Positions 52,779 through 62,752 of a stretch of DNA of 64,000 nt are shown piece after piece. A program made the position numbers and the translations under genes. Each line of letters starts with the position of its first letter. Position 1 is the first letter of the stretch. The notes under the pieces are model-generated. The model was not told the DNA's origin and did no database searches. It was given only the letters and a program-made list of their open reading frames with translations. The DNA lies in the NCBI GenBank assembly GCA_963833585.1, contig CAWHYF010000006.1, forward strand, positions 1,292,088 through 1,356,087, written 5' to 3'. The stretch comes from Bog-756 sp963833585. GTDB lineage: Bacteria; Actinomycetota; Acidimicrobiia; Acidimicrobiales; RAAP-2.

Positions 52779-53182
52779 GTGCTGCCTCCTATGACCATGT
52801 TCTCGAGGGCGAGGCGCACGGCCTGGCTGTTGGCGGCCTCGGCCTTCAAGGCGGTCAGGAGGCGGTTGAGCCAGGCGTCCACGTCGACCTTCTCGCTCCG
52901 GATGCGGATGCCGCCCGAGGTGCGGCCGATGGTGCACCGGAGGGAGCTCCCGTCCACCTCGGTGTCGAACTGTTCCTCCCCCATGGTGATCCTGAGGGCC
53001 TTGATCTCCTCGGACTTCCGGAACCGACCCGCCCGCTCCACCTTCAGGCGGGGCCCGAGGGCATCGGCCAGCTGGTCGGCCAACACCTTGACCAGGATGT
53101 GCACGTCGGATCCGTCGGCCCGGAGTGAGGCGGCCGCCAGTTCGAGGTCGAACGACTCGTCCGGCTGGTCGGCGGTGCTCAC
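52775..53182 (-). CDS. Small conserved protein heading the YbjQ operon (135 aa)
   Basis: The acidic protein has a helical N-terminal half (ASLRADGSDVHILVKVLADQ) and a beta-rich middle (GRFRKSEEIKALRITMGEEQ, DGSSLRCTIGRTSGG), and ends in a helical segment (AEAANSQAVRLALENMVIGG). No known family is recognised. The GTG at 53182 is preferred; the ATG at 53215 adds 11 residues. The stop overlaps the first YbjQ gene's start by 4 nt (GTGA), so it is the first gene of the unit. It may be a partner or regulatory subunit of the YbjQ proteins. Confidence 0.7.
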   Translation of the reverse strand: MSTADQPDESFDLELAAASLRADGSDVHILVKVLADQLADALGPRLKVERAGRFRKSEEIKALRITMGEEQFDTEVDGSSLRCTIGRTSGGIRIRSEKVDVDAWLNRLLTALKAEAANSQAVRLALENMVIGGST

Positions 53183-53524
53183 CCTTCGAACCCTATCGCC
53201 GCGCTGCCCCGCCACGTCCGTCGGTCGGCCGTGGGGCCCATGCCAGGGCAGGTGGGGGCGGGCCGCGAAGACCGACCCGCTGCCTCGGTGGGATCACGGT
53301 TGCGCTGGTCGCACGCTCCGGTGACCCTGTCACGTACGGTCCAATCCCCATCCAACGCCCTACCAGGGCATCGTGCCCGGGAGGGCTCACGCGAACCGGC
53401 GTCGAAGGCAGTGGAAGCCGGCCGGAGCGTCCGATCGGCAGGGCGAGGTCAGACCTACGATCGACCTCCCGGAGGTCGGTTAGAGTGGTAGGCCGCTCCG
53501 ACCACCGCCAGCGGAAATTGTCCG
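53183..53524. other. Intergenic region between YbjQ operon and tRNA-Arg
   Basis: No gene is supported in these 342 bp. It should contain the divergent promoters of the YbjQ operon and of the tRNA-Arg gene. Visible elements are a short hairpin GCCCT-ACC-AGGGC at 53357-53369 and an interrupted dyad CGACCTCC-C-GGAGGTCG at 53462-53478, just upstream of a TAGAGT box (53480-53485) that may be the tRNA -10 element. Confidence 0.45.
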
Positions 53525-53601
53525 GCGCTCGTAGCTCAACGGATTAGAGCATCTGACTACGGATCAGAAGGTTGCAGGTTCGAATCCTGCCGAGCGCGCC
53601 A
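53525..53601 (+). tRNA. tRNA-Arg (ACG) with encoded CCA; phage/island attachment site
   Basis: Acceptor GCGCTCG pairs with CGAGCGC; the anticodon loop CTACGGA carries anticodon ACG (wobble A modified to inosine), and the TΨC loop is standard. Discriminator G is followed by encoded CCA at 53599-53601. A tyrosine integrase remnant starts 100 bases downstream, making the 3' end of this gene the probable attB core of an island. The other tRNAs of the window lack an encoded CCA, which could mean that this 3' end was rebuilt by integration. Confidence 0.96.
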
Positions 53602-53643
53602 GAAAGTCCAGTTCAGAGCGTATTCGTGGACGAGGCGCTTGAC

Positions 53644-53692
53644 CGTGAGATCTGCTCCGTGAGAACCTCGTGAGAACCAAACGGTTCTCACG
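53644..53692. repeat. Repeated CGTGAGA/GTGAGAACC sites and hairpin beside tRNA-Arg
   Basis: CGTGAGAACC occurs at 53658-53667 and 53669-53678 (11-bp step), a weaker copy CGTGAGAT at 53644-53651, and the inverse GGTTCTCACG at 53683-53692. Copy 3 and the inverse form a perfect 10-bp hairpin with loop AAAC. They sit between the tRNA attachment site and the integrase start (53702), where integrase arm-type or excisionase sites or an integrase operator are expected. Confidence 0.7.
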
Positions 53693-53701
53693 GAGGGTAC
53701 G

Positions 53702-54086
53702 GTGCCCACGAAGCCCGAAGGCGTTTACCCGGATGGCAGGGGCGGCTGGTATCTGAAGGTCAACATCGGTCGGGACCCGATTAGGGCGGCGGGAGCAGAT
53801 GACCAGGCGGGGATTCGCACTGCGGCCGAGGCCGGTACGGGCTCGTCGGGAGCTGCTCGGCAAGGTGGACCGCGGTGAGCTCAAGCCGATCGCCGGCGGG
53901 ATGCTGATCGACGAGCTGCTGGACCTGTATCTCGACGGCCTCGACGCAGACGGGCGGCTCTCGGCGAAGACCCGCTTCGACTACCGGCACTCGGCCGACG
54001 ACTATGTGGACCCCACCTGGGCAAGAAGCGGTGCGCGACGTCACACCCGAGGTGATCCTGGCCTGGCAAAGGAAGCTCACCTTTAA
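53702..54086 (+). pseudogene. int: Tyrosine integrase, N-terminal remnant
   Basis: A GTG with the ribosome site GGAGGG five bases upstream opens TKPEGVYPDGRGGWYLKVNI, then the frame breaks. Other frames give EQMTRRGF and ARRELLGKVDRGELKPIAGG, LYLDGLDADGRLSAKTRFDY and, later, RDVTPEVILAWQRKLT. These are the arm-binding and core-binding parts of a phage/ICE integrase, but the catalytic Arg-His-x-x-Arg-Tyr domain is absent. At least three frameshifts and the missing C-terminus show inactivation. It lies directly downstream of tRNA-Arg. Confidence 0.85.
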
Positions 54087-54478
54087 CCCGAACCAAGGTG
54101 GGTGTGTTGGGAACGATCGGAGTACTTGAGGCCAAAACCAAGCATTCGGGTCCATCCCGATGTGGCTGAGCCACACGAGCCCGAGGACCAAGACGATGGA
54201 GTTGTGCTGCCAGCACCCGAGTCCCACTAACAGGGAGCACGGGAAACACGGTGGTGTGCGCCACGTTGTAGATGTGCGCCCCGATCCTGGTCCCTCCGAG
54301 ATAGCCAGCAGCGAAGAGGTCAGGGAGGAAGAGGCGCCGGCGGCACCAACCACCATGATCTGTGTGTGGTCGAGAAAGCGATCAGGGCCCCAACTAACAA
54401 CGTCGCACCTTCGAGCTGGAGCCAGCGCCGGGGAGCACCGACAACCGTGCCATCAGACGGCGTGGCCTCCGACACCAT
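54083..54478 (-). pseudogene. DUF4260 family membrane protein, frameshifted
   Basis: Reading the minus strand across three frames gives the complete order of a DUF4260 protein: RRWLQLEGATLLVGALIAFS with WWLVP, then LFLPDLFAAGYLGGTRIGAH with IYNVAHTTVFPVL, then NSIVLVLGLVWLSHIGMD and finally RMLGFGLKYSDRSQHTHLG ending in TAA at 54083. About three single-base shifts connect the pieces. DUF4260 proteins are small four-helix membrane proteins of unknown function. The reading direction is opposite to the integrase remnant, which ends at the same place. Confidence 0.82.
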
Positions 54479-54523
54479 CCCGTTGGAGGTGGGAATTGAC
54501 CGCCTGCGTCATGGGCTGCGTGG

Positions 54524-55369
54524 TCACTTGAGGATCCCCTGATGGGTACCACCCGAAGTCATGCCCTTCAGGAAGCGAAGGACGGCGTCGCTCGTCAGAC
54601 CGGGCTGCTGGGACTGCGGATAGTGTCCGGCCTCTGGGATCATGACCACCTCGGCGCTCAGGATCTGCTCGATCCAACCGGCCTCAGTGGGCGGGATCGG
54701 TAAAGTCCGGGTCCCGCTCCCCCATGATGACCATGGCGGGGGCCGACACATCTCCCAACCGAGCCTCCGCGGGGTCGTGATTGGTCCGTGTTGTGAGTGA
54801 GAAGGCCTTGGCGTACCCCGGGCGACGGAGACTCGCCACCACCGTCTCCCGGTACTCCTCGAAGTCCCCCGGGCGGCGGCCGGCGTAGAGCCTGGGCAGG
54901 TGGCGGCTTCCAGGACGTCGCCGCCCAGGGCCGAGCCATCGCCAGCCGCAGGAGGACCCGTTGGATGGCACTGGCCTTGCCGTTGCGAACGAACGGACCG
55001 ATCAGCACCAGGCCGGCCACCAGGTCGGGCCGGTCGCCAGCCACCAAGGTGGCAGCACCTGCGGCCATGGAGTTCCCGATGATCACAGCTGGACTACCGA
55101 GCTCCTCGATGATCTGGGCTATGTCACCGGCTGTCTCCACATCCCCATACGAGGCGAAGGTGGTGTCGCTGTCGCCGTGGCCGCGCAGGTCGGTGCAGGC
55201 CACCCGATAGCCCGCCTCCCCGCAGGGCGGGAGCAAGAAAACGATAAGCGGCCCGCAGGTCACCCATCCCGGGCACGAGTACCACGAGAGGACCGTCGCC
55301 GGCGATGTCGTAGGCAACACGGTCCGTCGGGGCGATTGATATAGCTGGTGATCTGAACGGGAGCGACAA
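54524..55369 (-). pseudogene. Alpha/beta hydrolase, frameshifted
   Basis: Fragments in different frames restore an alpha/beta-hydrolase: IAGDGPLVVLVPGMGDLRAA, ACTDLRGHGDSDTTFASYGD, the nucleophile elbow VIIGNSMAAGAATLVAGD (Ser), APAMVIMGERDPDFTDPA (acid) and MIPEAGHYPQSQQP (His). The catalytic triad is thus present but split over at least three frameshifts. Substrate unknown. Confidence 0.82.
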
Positions 55370-55551
55370 AGTTTGGTGTTAAAAGCCGCGAGAACCTCTT
55401 CTTCTCTTGAACGGCTGCGATCAGCCCGCTCCTGACGGCTACCCTCCTGAAGACCTCGTCTAGTTGGACTGCTTCGGTGTCACGGTAAGAGCTCCTTCGC
55501 TAGTAGTTATAGACATAGGAACAGTCAATGCTCGAATCCGACTTCCGACGC

Positions 55552-58114
55552 TCAGTCGGTTGCGATCGCCGATAGCACGTTCAGCTTTGCTTCCACGCCG
55601 GAGCCGGCCAGCTGGCAGCACGGGTCCGAGCAGGGCTGCCAGGATCAGGAAGTTCACCAGGCTTGACACCGGAACGACGGTGTCGGTAATGCCCTGCTGC
55701 TTCAACGACAAGGCGAAGGCGACCGCCGAGCCCAGTTCCGACGACAATACCGATGACGGCGCCAAAGACGGCGAGTATCACCGATTCGGACCGGATCATT
55801 GCCCGCACCTGTCGACGCTTCATCCCTACCGCCCGGAGCAGACCGATCTCGTGGGTCCGTTCGAACACCGAGAGCATCAACGTGTTCACGATTCCAATGA
55901 GTGCGATGACAATGGCCAGGGCAAGTAGGACATACACGAGGCTGAGCAGTTGGCTGACGGAGGCCTGCTGCGACTTCTCGAACGCGAGCGCGGGTCTGCA
56001 CGTTAAGGTTCGGAAAGGCAGTCAACCCACTATTGAGTGCTTTGGCAACTGTCCCATTCGCTCCGTCGGTGCGCACCAGTAGCGCCACAGGTAGCGGATT
56101 GTCGAAATGGGCTAGGAAGTAGTCTGTCGCCTACGACGTAGCTCCCGAGGAGAAGCATTGGGCTCGAAGATCCCGCCGATCCGGAGCCTGGAAGATCCCG
56201 TTTGCGCAAACTTCACCGGCACCACCGAGCCCACTGACAGGTGATCGGAGGTGGCGGTGGTGGTGTCTACGAGCAGTTGCCCAGCGGTCAAGGAAGAGGA
56301 CACCGGTTCCGCTCTTCATGCGGAGGTTCGACCGTTTTTGCCAGATTATTGGTGGACACCGCCGTCAGAGCCGATAGAGAATGCCGGATCTCAAACTCGA
56401 CCGTTGTAAACTCTCCGAAACATTCGATACGCCGGGCACCTTGGGCGGCCGCAGTGGATACCGAGTCACTGAACCCTCCTGAGCCACCGGTGAGCCGAGC
56501 TGAGTGATGATGTAGTCGGCGTTGACCGCATCATTGACGCTGGCCGTGGCCAATTGGGACAGCGATGCACCAAAAACGGCGATGGTGGACCACCAGAGCC
56601 AGCCCAACCATCAAGGCGGCGGATGTCTGTGCAGTGCGCCGCGGACTGCGCATGGAAATCTCTCGACCCAGTTTCCCCGAGATACCCGAACAAGCAGAGC
56701 CGCGAGCGGGCGCCCGATTACTCCCGACATTGGCCGGGCCACGATAGGAGCCAGCATGCCGAGCTCCAAGGAACATGGCAACTGCTCCGAGCCCGACTAG
56801 GCCGATGGCAGGCTCGGTCAGCCCGAAGAACAGTGAGGATCGCCCCCAGCGCAGCGAAGACCGAGCCCACGATGGTCCGGCGACGGGATGATTCCTCCTG
56901 ATCGGCCTGGTAGTCGGCCAGCGCCGCAACGGGTGCGATGCAAACGTGGCGCGCCGGGCCGGACTGATGGCGGAGATTACGGTGACCCCTATGCCCACCA
57001 GCAGGGCTACGACGACGGTGCGACCCTCGACGACCATTGGGCCCGATGGCAAGGGTGGGGCACCGGATGTTCTTCAACAGCGCCTCGAGACCCAAGGCAG
57101 CGGCCACGCCCAGTCCCAGACCGACGAGCGAAGCCAGGGTTCCGACGATGCCCGCTTCCACCAGCACCGATCGGAATATTTGTCGGCGACTGGCGCCCAC
57201 AATCCTCAGAAGGGCGAGCTCACGCGTGCGTTGGCCCACAGTGATCGAGAACGTATTGAAGATGGTGAAACCGCCAACAAACAACGAGATGAGGGCAAAG
57301 ACGAGAAGGGCCGTGGAAAGGAAGGCCATGGACTGATTGACCGTAGTGGCCTGCTCATTCGCTACCGTCTGGCCCGTCACGACCTCCATGCCCGCAGGAA
57401 GGGCAGCAGCGATCGCATGCTGGACAGTCGCCTTGTTCACTCCCGGAGACGTCAAGATGTCGACGGCGTCGTAGCGACCCACGTCTCCGACATACCTCTG
57501 GGCCGTGGGCAAACTGAAGGCAGCGATAGTGGGCTCCGGCCAGATTGTCCGCGGTGCCGTATCTGGCGATCCCGCTGATGGTGAATGTCCGCGGCGAACC
57601 AGTAAGGAGAACACGGACTTCGATCACCGACGGCAAAGTGGTATTTCTGGGCCGTAGCAACGTCCATCACAATGTCGTTCGACGAGTTTGGTGCCGTTCC
57701 TAGAGTCAAATGGAGCGGCGACAACCGAGCGTTGGGGTCGTAGGACATGCCCAGGGTGGGAGCGCCACCGTTGACAATTGCCTTCCCGCTCGGGGCGACG
57801 AACTGTGCATAGCCGGTCACGGTGCCTTCGGCATCGGCCACCCCGGGAATCTGTCGAACCTTCGTGGCAATCGACTGAGGAATCGGTTTGCGGGTCGCAC
57901 CCGGGTCCCCGGCGTTGGAGAAGGCAGCTGTGGATCGGACCTCGAAGTCGACGCTCTGATAGACGTGACTGAACAGCGAGTTGAAGTCGTTGTGCAAAGT
58001 GTCGGTGAGAACGAAGGTACCTGAGACAAAGGTCACACCGAGGACGATGGCCAGAGCGGTGAGGGCGAGACGTAGTTTGTGGGCCAACAGGCCTTGAATC
58101 GTAAGTTTCGTCAT
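55552..58114 (-). pseudogene. FtsX/MacB-type ABC permease, multiply frameshifted
   Basis: The start ATG at 58114 opens MTKLTIQGLLAHKLRLALTA with ALAIVLGVTFVSGTFVLTDT, the N-terminal FtsX helix and periplasmic part. A second half includes FALISLFVGGFTIFNTFSIT and TRELALLRIVGASRRQIFRS, and the C-terminus has VLLALAIVIALIGIVNTLML with RTHEIGLLRAVGMKRRQVRA. The true end LNVLSAIATD lies at 55552. The whole locus has normal length (about 850 codons) but many single-base shifts. With the ATPase remnant next to it, it was an exporter of lipids or antimicrobial compounds. Confidence 0.85.
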
Positions 58115-58115
58115 G

Positions 58116-58902
58116 TCAACTTCCCAACTCCTTCATGCGCTCGAGAATCGAATCTGCACTGGGTGAAACGAGCTCACCTACAACGTGGCCGTGGGCCAAG
58201 AAGACCACCCGGTCGGCGTAAGCTGGCCGCATGGGCATCGTGGGTGACCATGACAATCGACTGGTTGAACTCGGTTCACCGAGCGCGCGGAGGAATGCAA
58301 CGATGTGGTGGCAGACGAGGGTTCCGAGTCGAGGTTGCCGGTTGGTTCGTCGGCAAAGATCAGAGCGGGCCGCCCAATGAGGGCTCTGGCGCATGCGACA
58401 CGCTGCTGCTGACCGCCGGACATCTCGCTCGGACGGTGGGACAGTCGGGTCCCCGATGCCTGAGCTGGCTGACCAAGACGTCGAACCAGGCCGGATCCAC
58501 CTTCGACCCGGGCGAGGCTGGCGGGAAGCGTGATGTTGTCCCGGGGGCAGTGAGTGTGGGAACCAGGTTGAAGGATTGAAAAATGAAGCCGATCTGGTCC
58601 CGCCGCATCTCAGTGAGCCCGGCATCATTGAGGCTGACCGATCTCCCGAGGTCGCCCACGAAGGTGCGACCCGAGGTCGGGGTATCGAGTCCGGCCATGC
58701 AGTGCATAAGGGTGGACTACCCGGACCCCGAGGGGCCCATCACGGCGGTGAAACTGCCGCTGGCGAACTCGACGTTGACTCCGGCGAGAGCATTTACCAT
58801 TGCGTCGCCCTTGCCATAGGTTTTGACGAGGTCGATGGCGCAGGCCGCCAGGATAATCGGCGGGTCCGCCGCCGCCCACGTCCGCTGATCTGTTGTGGTC
58901 AT
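58116..58902 (-). pseudogene. MacB/LolD-type ABC ATPase with stop at Walker A lysine
   Basis: AAGGAGAG precedes the ATG at 58902. The frame reads IDLVKTYGKGDAMVNALAGV and then VMGPSGSG, where TAG (58717-58719) replaces the invariant lysine codon, followed in frame by STLMHCMAGLDTPTSGRTF. Later frames carry the signature MSGGQQQRVACARALIGRPA and Walker B LIFADEPTGNLDSE, so further single-base shifts are present. The gene ends at 58116, one base before the FtsX start. Confidence 0.88.
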
Positions 58903-59329
58903 TGAATCTCTCCTTGTTGTTGTCATAGGTATTGGTCAAGTGACGATCTGGTGGAAAACCACTGAGTCAGGCGTGGCGGTGTAGTGCCCGCGTCGAGGCC
59001 GCCGCCAAGGGATCGCCCCATGCATTCCGAGGGCCACGATGGCTGTGCCTGGCGCGACGATCCCGGGTGAGCGGAGCACGGTCACGGCTGCCGGGATGGC
59101 GGTGCCCGGCGGACGACGAAGGCTGGTTCGCGTGGAAGCGTCTTGCCAGAGCACATGGTGAGGATCTGCAACTCGATCATTGGTTCGTCTCTTCCTCGAT
59201 GAGCTGCGTCTTTCCCAAGCCTGCGCTCCGGGCCTGAGGTGGTACTGCCCGTGGCGCTGAGGTGGGACCGCAGCAGCGGTAGCAGAGACGGCTCAGGTGC
59301 TGGTGAGGCGGTGGTCGTAGGGTTGGAGT
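58903..59329. other. Region between ABC remnant and AfsR-like remnant
   Basis: No clear gene is present. A possible minus-strand short frame begins with an ATG at 59180 (MIELQILTMCSGKTLPREPA) but needs a frameshift to continue to 58936; it matches nothing I recognise. Two CTGAGGT heptamers lie at 59233-59239 and 59256-59262, 23 bases apart, in the promoter region of the AfsR-like gene. Confidence 0.45.
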
Positions 59330-62300
59330 GTGGAAGTGAGGATGTTCGGCGAGTTCGAGGTAGTTAGAAGGGGGCGTGGCCGGTAGCGGTCCCGGGGCGT
59401 CAAGCAGCGAACGGTCCTGGCCCTCCTGGCGCTTCATCGGGGACAACCCGTGAGCGCAGATCGGCTGATCGACGGGTCCTGTGGGGTGACGGGAGAAGTG
59501 GCCGACCCGGGAAACGCCTTACAGGCCCAGATCGGCCAGCTGCGCCGTACCCTGGTGCAACGGCGATCGTCACCTCCGACGCTGGCTATGCCCTCGGTAT
59601 CGGTCCCGGATGATGTCGACACGGCCCGGTTTTGAACACCTGGTAGCAGAAGGACGGCGCCTGCTTGAGAGAAGAGGGGGAGATGGCGCCGCGCACGTCT
59701 GGCGCGCTGGGCGAAGCGCTACGACTTGCGACGGGGCGAACCGCTCACCGAGTTCGCGTACGCAGGCTTCGCTGGATGCCGAACGAGCCCATCTCGACGA
59801 GTTGACCCTAGTGGCGAGTGAGAACACGTGCGGAAGCCGACTTGGCGTTGGGCCGTCACGGCGAGCTCGTAGGCGAACTGGAGGCGTTGTGCCGGGAACA
59901 TCCGCTTCACGAGCGACTGTGGGAACTGCTCATGCTCGCCCTGTACCGGGCCGGCCGCCAGGCCGAGGCCTTGCGCTCCTACGGGGCGGTCCGTGACCGT
60001 TTAGTCGATGAGCTAGGGATTGATCCTGGCCCCGGCTCTGCGAGAACTCGAGGCCCGCATCCTGGACCAGGACCCGTCGCTGGCGGCGGGCAACCGGCTC
60101 GGCAGGTCTGCGAGGCGGTTCCCACGCCAATGGGAACGGGCAATCTCCGGGAGCGATTGAGCAGCTTCGTCGGTCGCACAGAGGAACTCGAGCAGCTGAG
60201 CGAGGCGGTTCACGCTGGCCGGCTGGTGACATTGATCGGTCCAGGTGGGGTGGGCAAGACCCGACTTGCGATGGAGGCGGCCACCACGCCTGCCGCGAAG
60301 AGCTCCGAGACGGGGCCTGGCTGGTCGAGTTGGCGAGCGTGACCGAGCCCGAGGAGTTTGCGCCGGCTGTAGCCGGCGCACTCGGGGCGGCCGCTGCCGG
60401 CCTCATTGGCCCTCCTTCGCATGACTCGACTGTTGAACTCATCGTGCGCTACCTGGCCGGGCGGTCGCTTTTAGTCGTCCTCGACAACTGTGAACACATG
60501 ATCGACCAGACGGCAGCCCTGGCAGAGACCCTGGTCGGCGCAGTACCTGGTCTCCGGCTGATGGCGACGAGCCGCGAGCCGCTCGGCGTTCCTGGCGAAG
60601 CGCTGGTGTCCGTGGACCCATTGGCCCTACCGGCCGCGGTCGAGCTGTTCGTCGATCGCGCTCGGGCGGTGCGACCCGGATTTACGGCAGACGGACACAC
60701 GCGTCCTGTAATCAGCGACATCTGTCGTCGATTGGACGGCCTTCCCCTGGCCGTCGAGCTGGCCGCCGCCCGCCTTCGTTCGCTTTCCTTGGTCACGCTG
60801 GCGGAACGGCTCGGCGACCGCTTTCGGCTGCTCACCGGGGGTGCCCGCACTGCCCTGCCCCGCCAACAAACCCTTCGGGCGGTGGTGGACTGGAGCTACG
60901 ACCTGCTGTTCGAGGACGAGCGCCGCCTGTTTGCACGGCTGTCGGTCTTCGCCGGAGGCTGCGACCTCAGTGCCGCCGAGGCAGTCTGCGCCGACGACCA
61001 GTTACCGAACGGCGAGATCCTCGACGTTCTAGGCCGGCTGGTCGACAAGTCCCTTGTCGCCGCACCGAATGCCGGCCGTGAGGCCCGGTACACTCAGCTC
61101 CAGACCCTGTGGGATTACGGCCTGGACCGCCTCAACGAATCCGGTGAGATTGACGCCATTTGCGCCCGGCACGGTGCCTATTACCGAGAGATGGCAGAGG
61201 AGGCTCACGAGGGTCTGCGAGGTTCCACCGGGCCGATGTGGCGGCAACGCCTCACCTCAGAGCTTGGCAACCTGCGGGCCGCGCTCGACTGGTTTATCGC
61301 AAGAGCCGATGCCGAAGCGGCACTGTCGTGACCGTCGGGAATGGCCTGGCTGTGGTACATCAACAGCGACTTTCTCCGAAGGAGCCCGTTGGCTTGGTGA
61401 CGCTCTTGGCTTGAAGGGGGCGTCCCCGTCCTGAACTGGCGGCGACCGCCCACGTCTTGCACGCTTATTTCGTGTGCGGCTACTTCGTGGGCATGGAGTT
61501 AAGCCCAGCGGTTGCTCTTCTCGAATCCGAAGAGGCGGTCGCCGTGTTGACCACCAGCGACGATTGGGTTCGTCGAGCGGAGGCGCTCGTACTTTTCGGC
61601 ACGATGCTCATCCGGGCCGCGCACCAGTTCCAGCGATCTATCGATGTGTTGAGCGAGGCACACAATCTGCTGCAACCGGCTGTTCACGACTGGCAGCTGG
61701 CCCTACACGACCTGATACTGGCCTGGACCTTGGCACTGTTGGGCCGGCTCAATGACGCCGAGCCAGCCGCCCAATCGAGCGTGGAGCGCTTCGACGCGCA
61801 CGGAGAGGTCTGGTTACCTGTTCGACTCGCGGAGCATTCTTGCCCTTATCGCTGAAGCTCGAGGCGACCTCGATGGTGCTTCGGCGGCCTACGAAGCGCT
61901 CCTAGAGCGATGCCGCGCAGCAGGGCAACACGGTTATGAGCTGTTCAGTCTCCTCCGTCTCGCCGCGCTGCGAGTCAGGCAAGGCGACAATGTCGCAGCC
62001 GACAGTCTGTACGACGAGGCAATCGCTTGTAGCTTCAGTCCTTCCGTGTCCGCCGACGCGAAGATCGGTCAAGCGGCCGTTGCTCGCCACATCGGCGACC
62101 TTGCACGGGCGCGGGCGCTACTCGACGAGGCGGGCGATTATTACCAAGACGTGGGCCTTCCTGCCGGACAAACCGCCGTGCTCACCGGCTTGGCCTGGTG
62201 GGCACTTGTAAGGCGCGCAGGCAAACAGCACGGGGGGATGGTTTACGCCGCTGACGCCTCTCGGGCTGCCTCCGCAAGCGGGGACTCGGCAATCCAGCTG

Positions 62301-62532
62301 CTCGCAGATACCGCGGTCGCCGCAGTCAAGGCGTTCGTCGACCCGACCCATCACAACGTAGAGGGCTTGGTCGCGCTCGCACAGCAGACGCGCCCTGACT
62401 CTGCCCTACCGAAGTCTTACCAGCTTCACGGACGAGCCGGACGTCGTCGCGCTCACGGCCCGCGTCGCTCCTCCGATTGCTTCCGAGAAGCCTCGGCCGA
62501 GGCGGGCGGGGGCCAAATCGACACCTTCTTGA
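59330..62532 (+). pseudogene. AfsR-like BTAD/NB-ARC transcriptional regulator, multiply frameshifted
   Basis: The 3.2-kb remnant carries, in order: an OmpR-like DNA-binding domain (VRMFGEFEVV, VKQRTVLALLALHRGQPVSA), a BTAD domain (RTRAEADLALGRHGELVGEL, LYRAGRQAEALRSYGAVRDR), an NB-ARC ATPase (FVGRTEELEQL, Walker A LIGPGGVGKTRLAMEA, LLVVLDNCEHM, LMATSREPLGV, GLPLAVELAAARL) and a TPR-like C-terminus (AALRVRQGDNVAADSLYDEA, HIGDLARARALLDEAGDYYQ). Frameshifts occur at several points (for example near 59350, 59560-59630, 60030, 60310, 61330, 61840, 62420). The restored protein would be about 1060 aa. Confidence 0.85.
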
Positions 62533-62675
62533 GGGACCGGAAGCCACCCGTCTTGCCGCTGAGCCAGCCATTGCCCCGAAGGGGCGGCGATGTTACAACG
62601 GCATTTTCCCGGCCTGCCGTTGGTGTCCGGTGGCGGCATTCGGGACAAGACCTGCCGTCGAAGGTCTCCACAGTC

Positions 62676-62729
62676 ACCTCCGTTCTGGGCTGAGGCCGAC
62701 CTCAGTGGCACCTCAGTCATGCACCTCAG
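62676..62729. promoter_or_regulatory. ACCTCAG heptamers at helical spacing, SARP-type operator candidate
   Basis: ACCTCAG appears at 62699-62705, 62710-62716 and 62723-62729 (steps of 11 and 13), with a weaker ACCTCCG at 62676. Direct heptamers at about 11-bp steps near a promoter are the known binding pattern of SARP/AfsR regulators. They lie 24 bases upstream of the following start codon (62753). The same heptamer in inverted sense occurs upstream of the AfsR-like gene. Confidence 0.6.
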
Positions 62730-62752
62730 CTGCATCGTGGACTCTGACAGTC

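Noticed and set aside
53781..54356. 191-aa minus-strand frame taken at face value
   Set aside because: Only its middle part matches DUF4260; the rest of the domain is in other frames, so the single-frame protein is not real.
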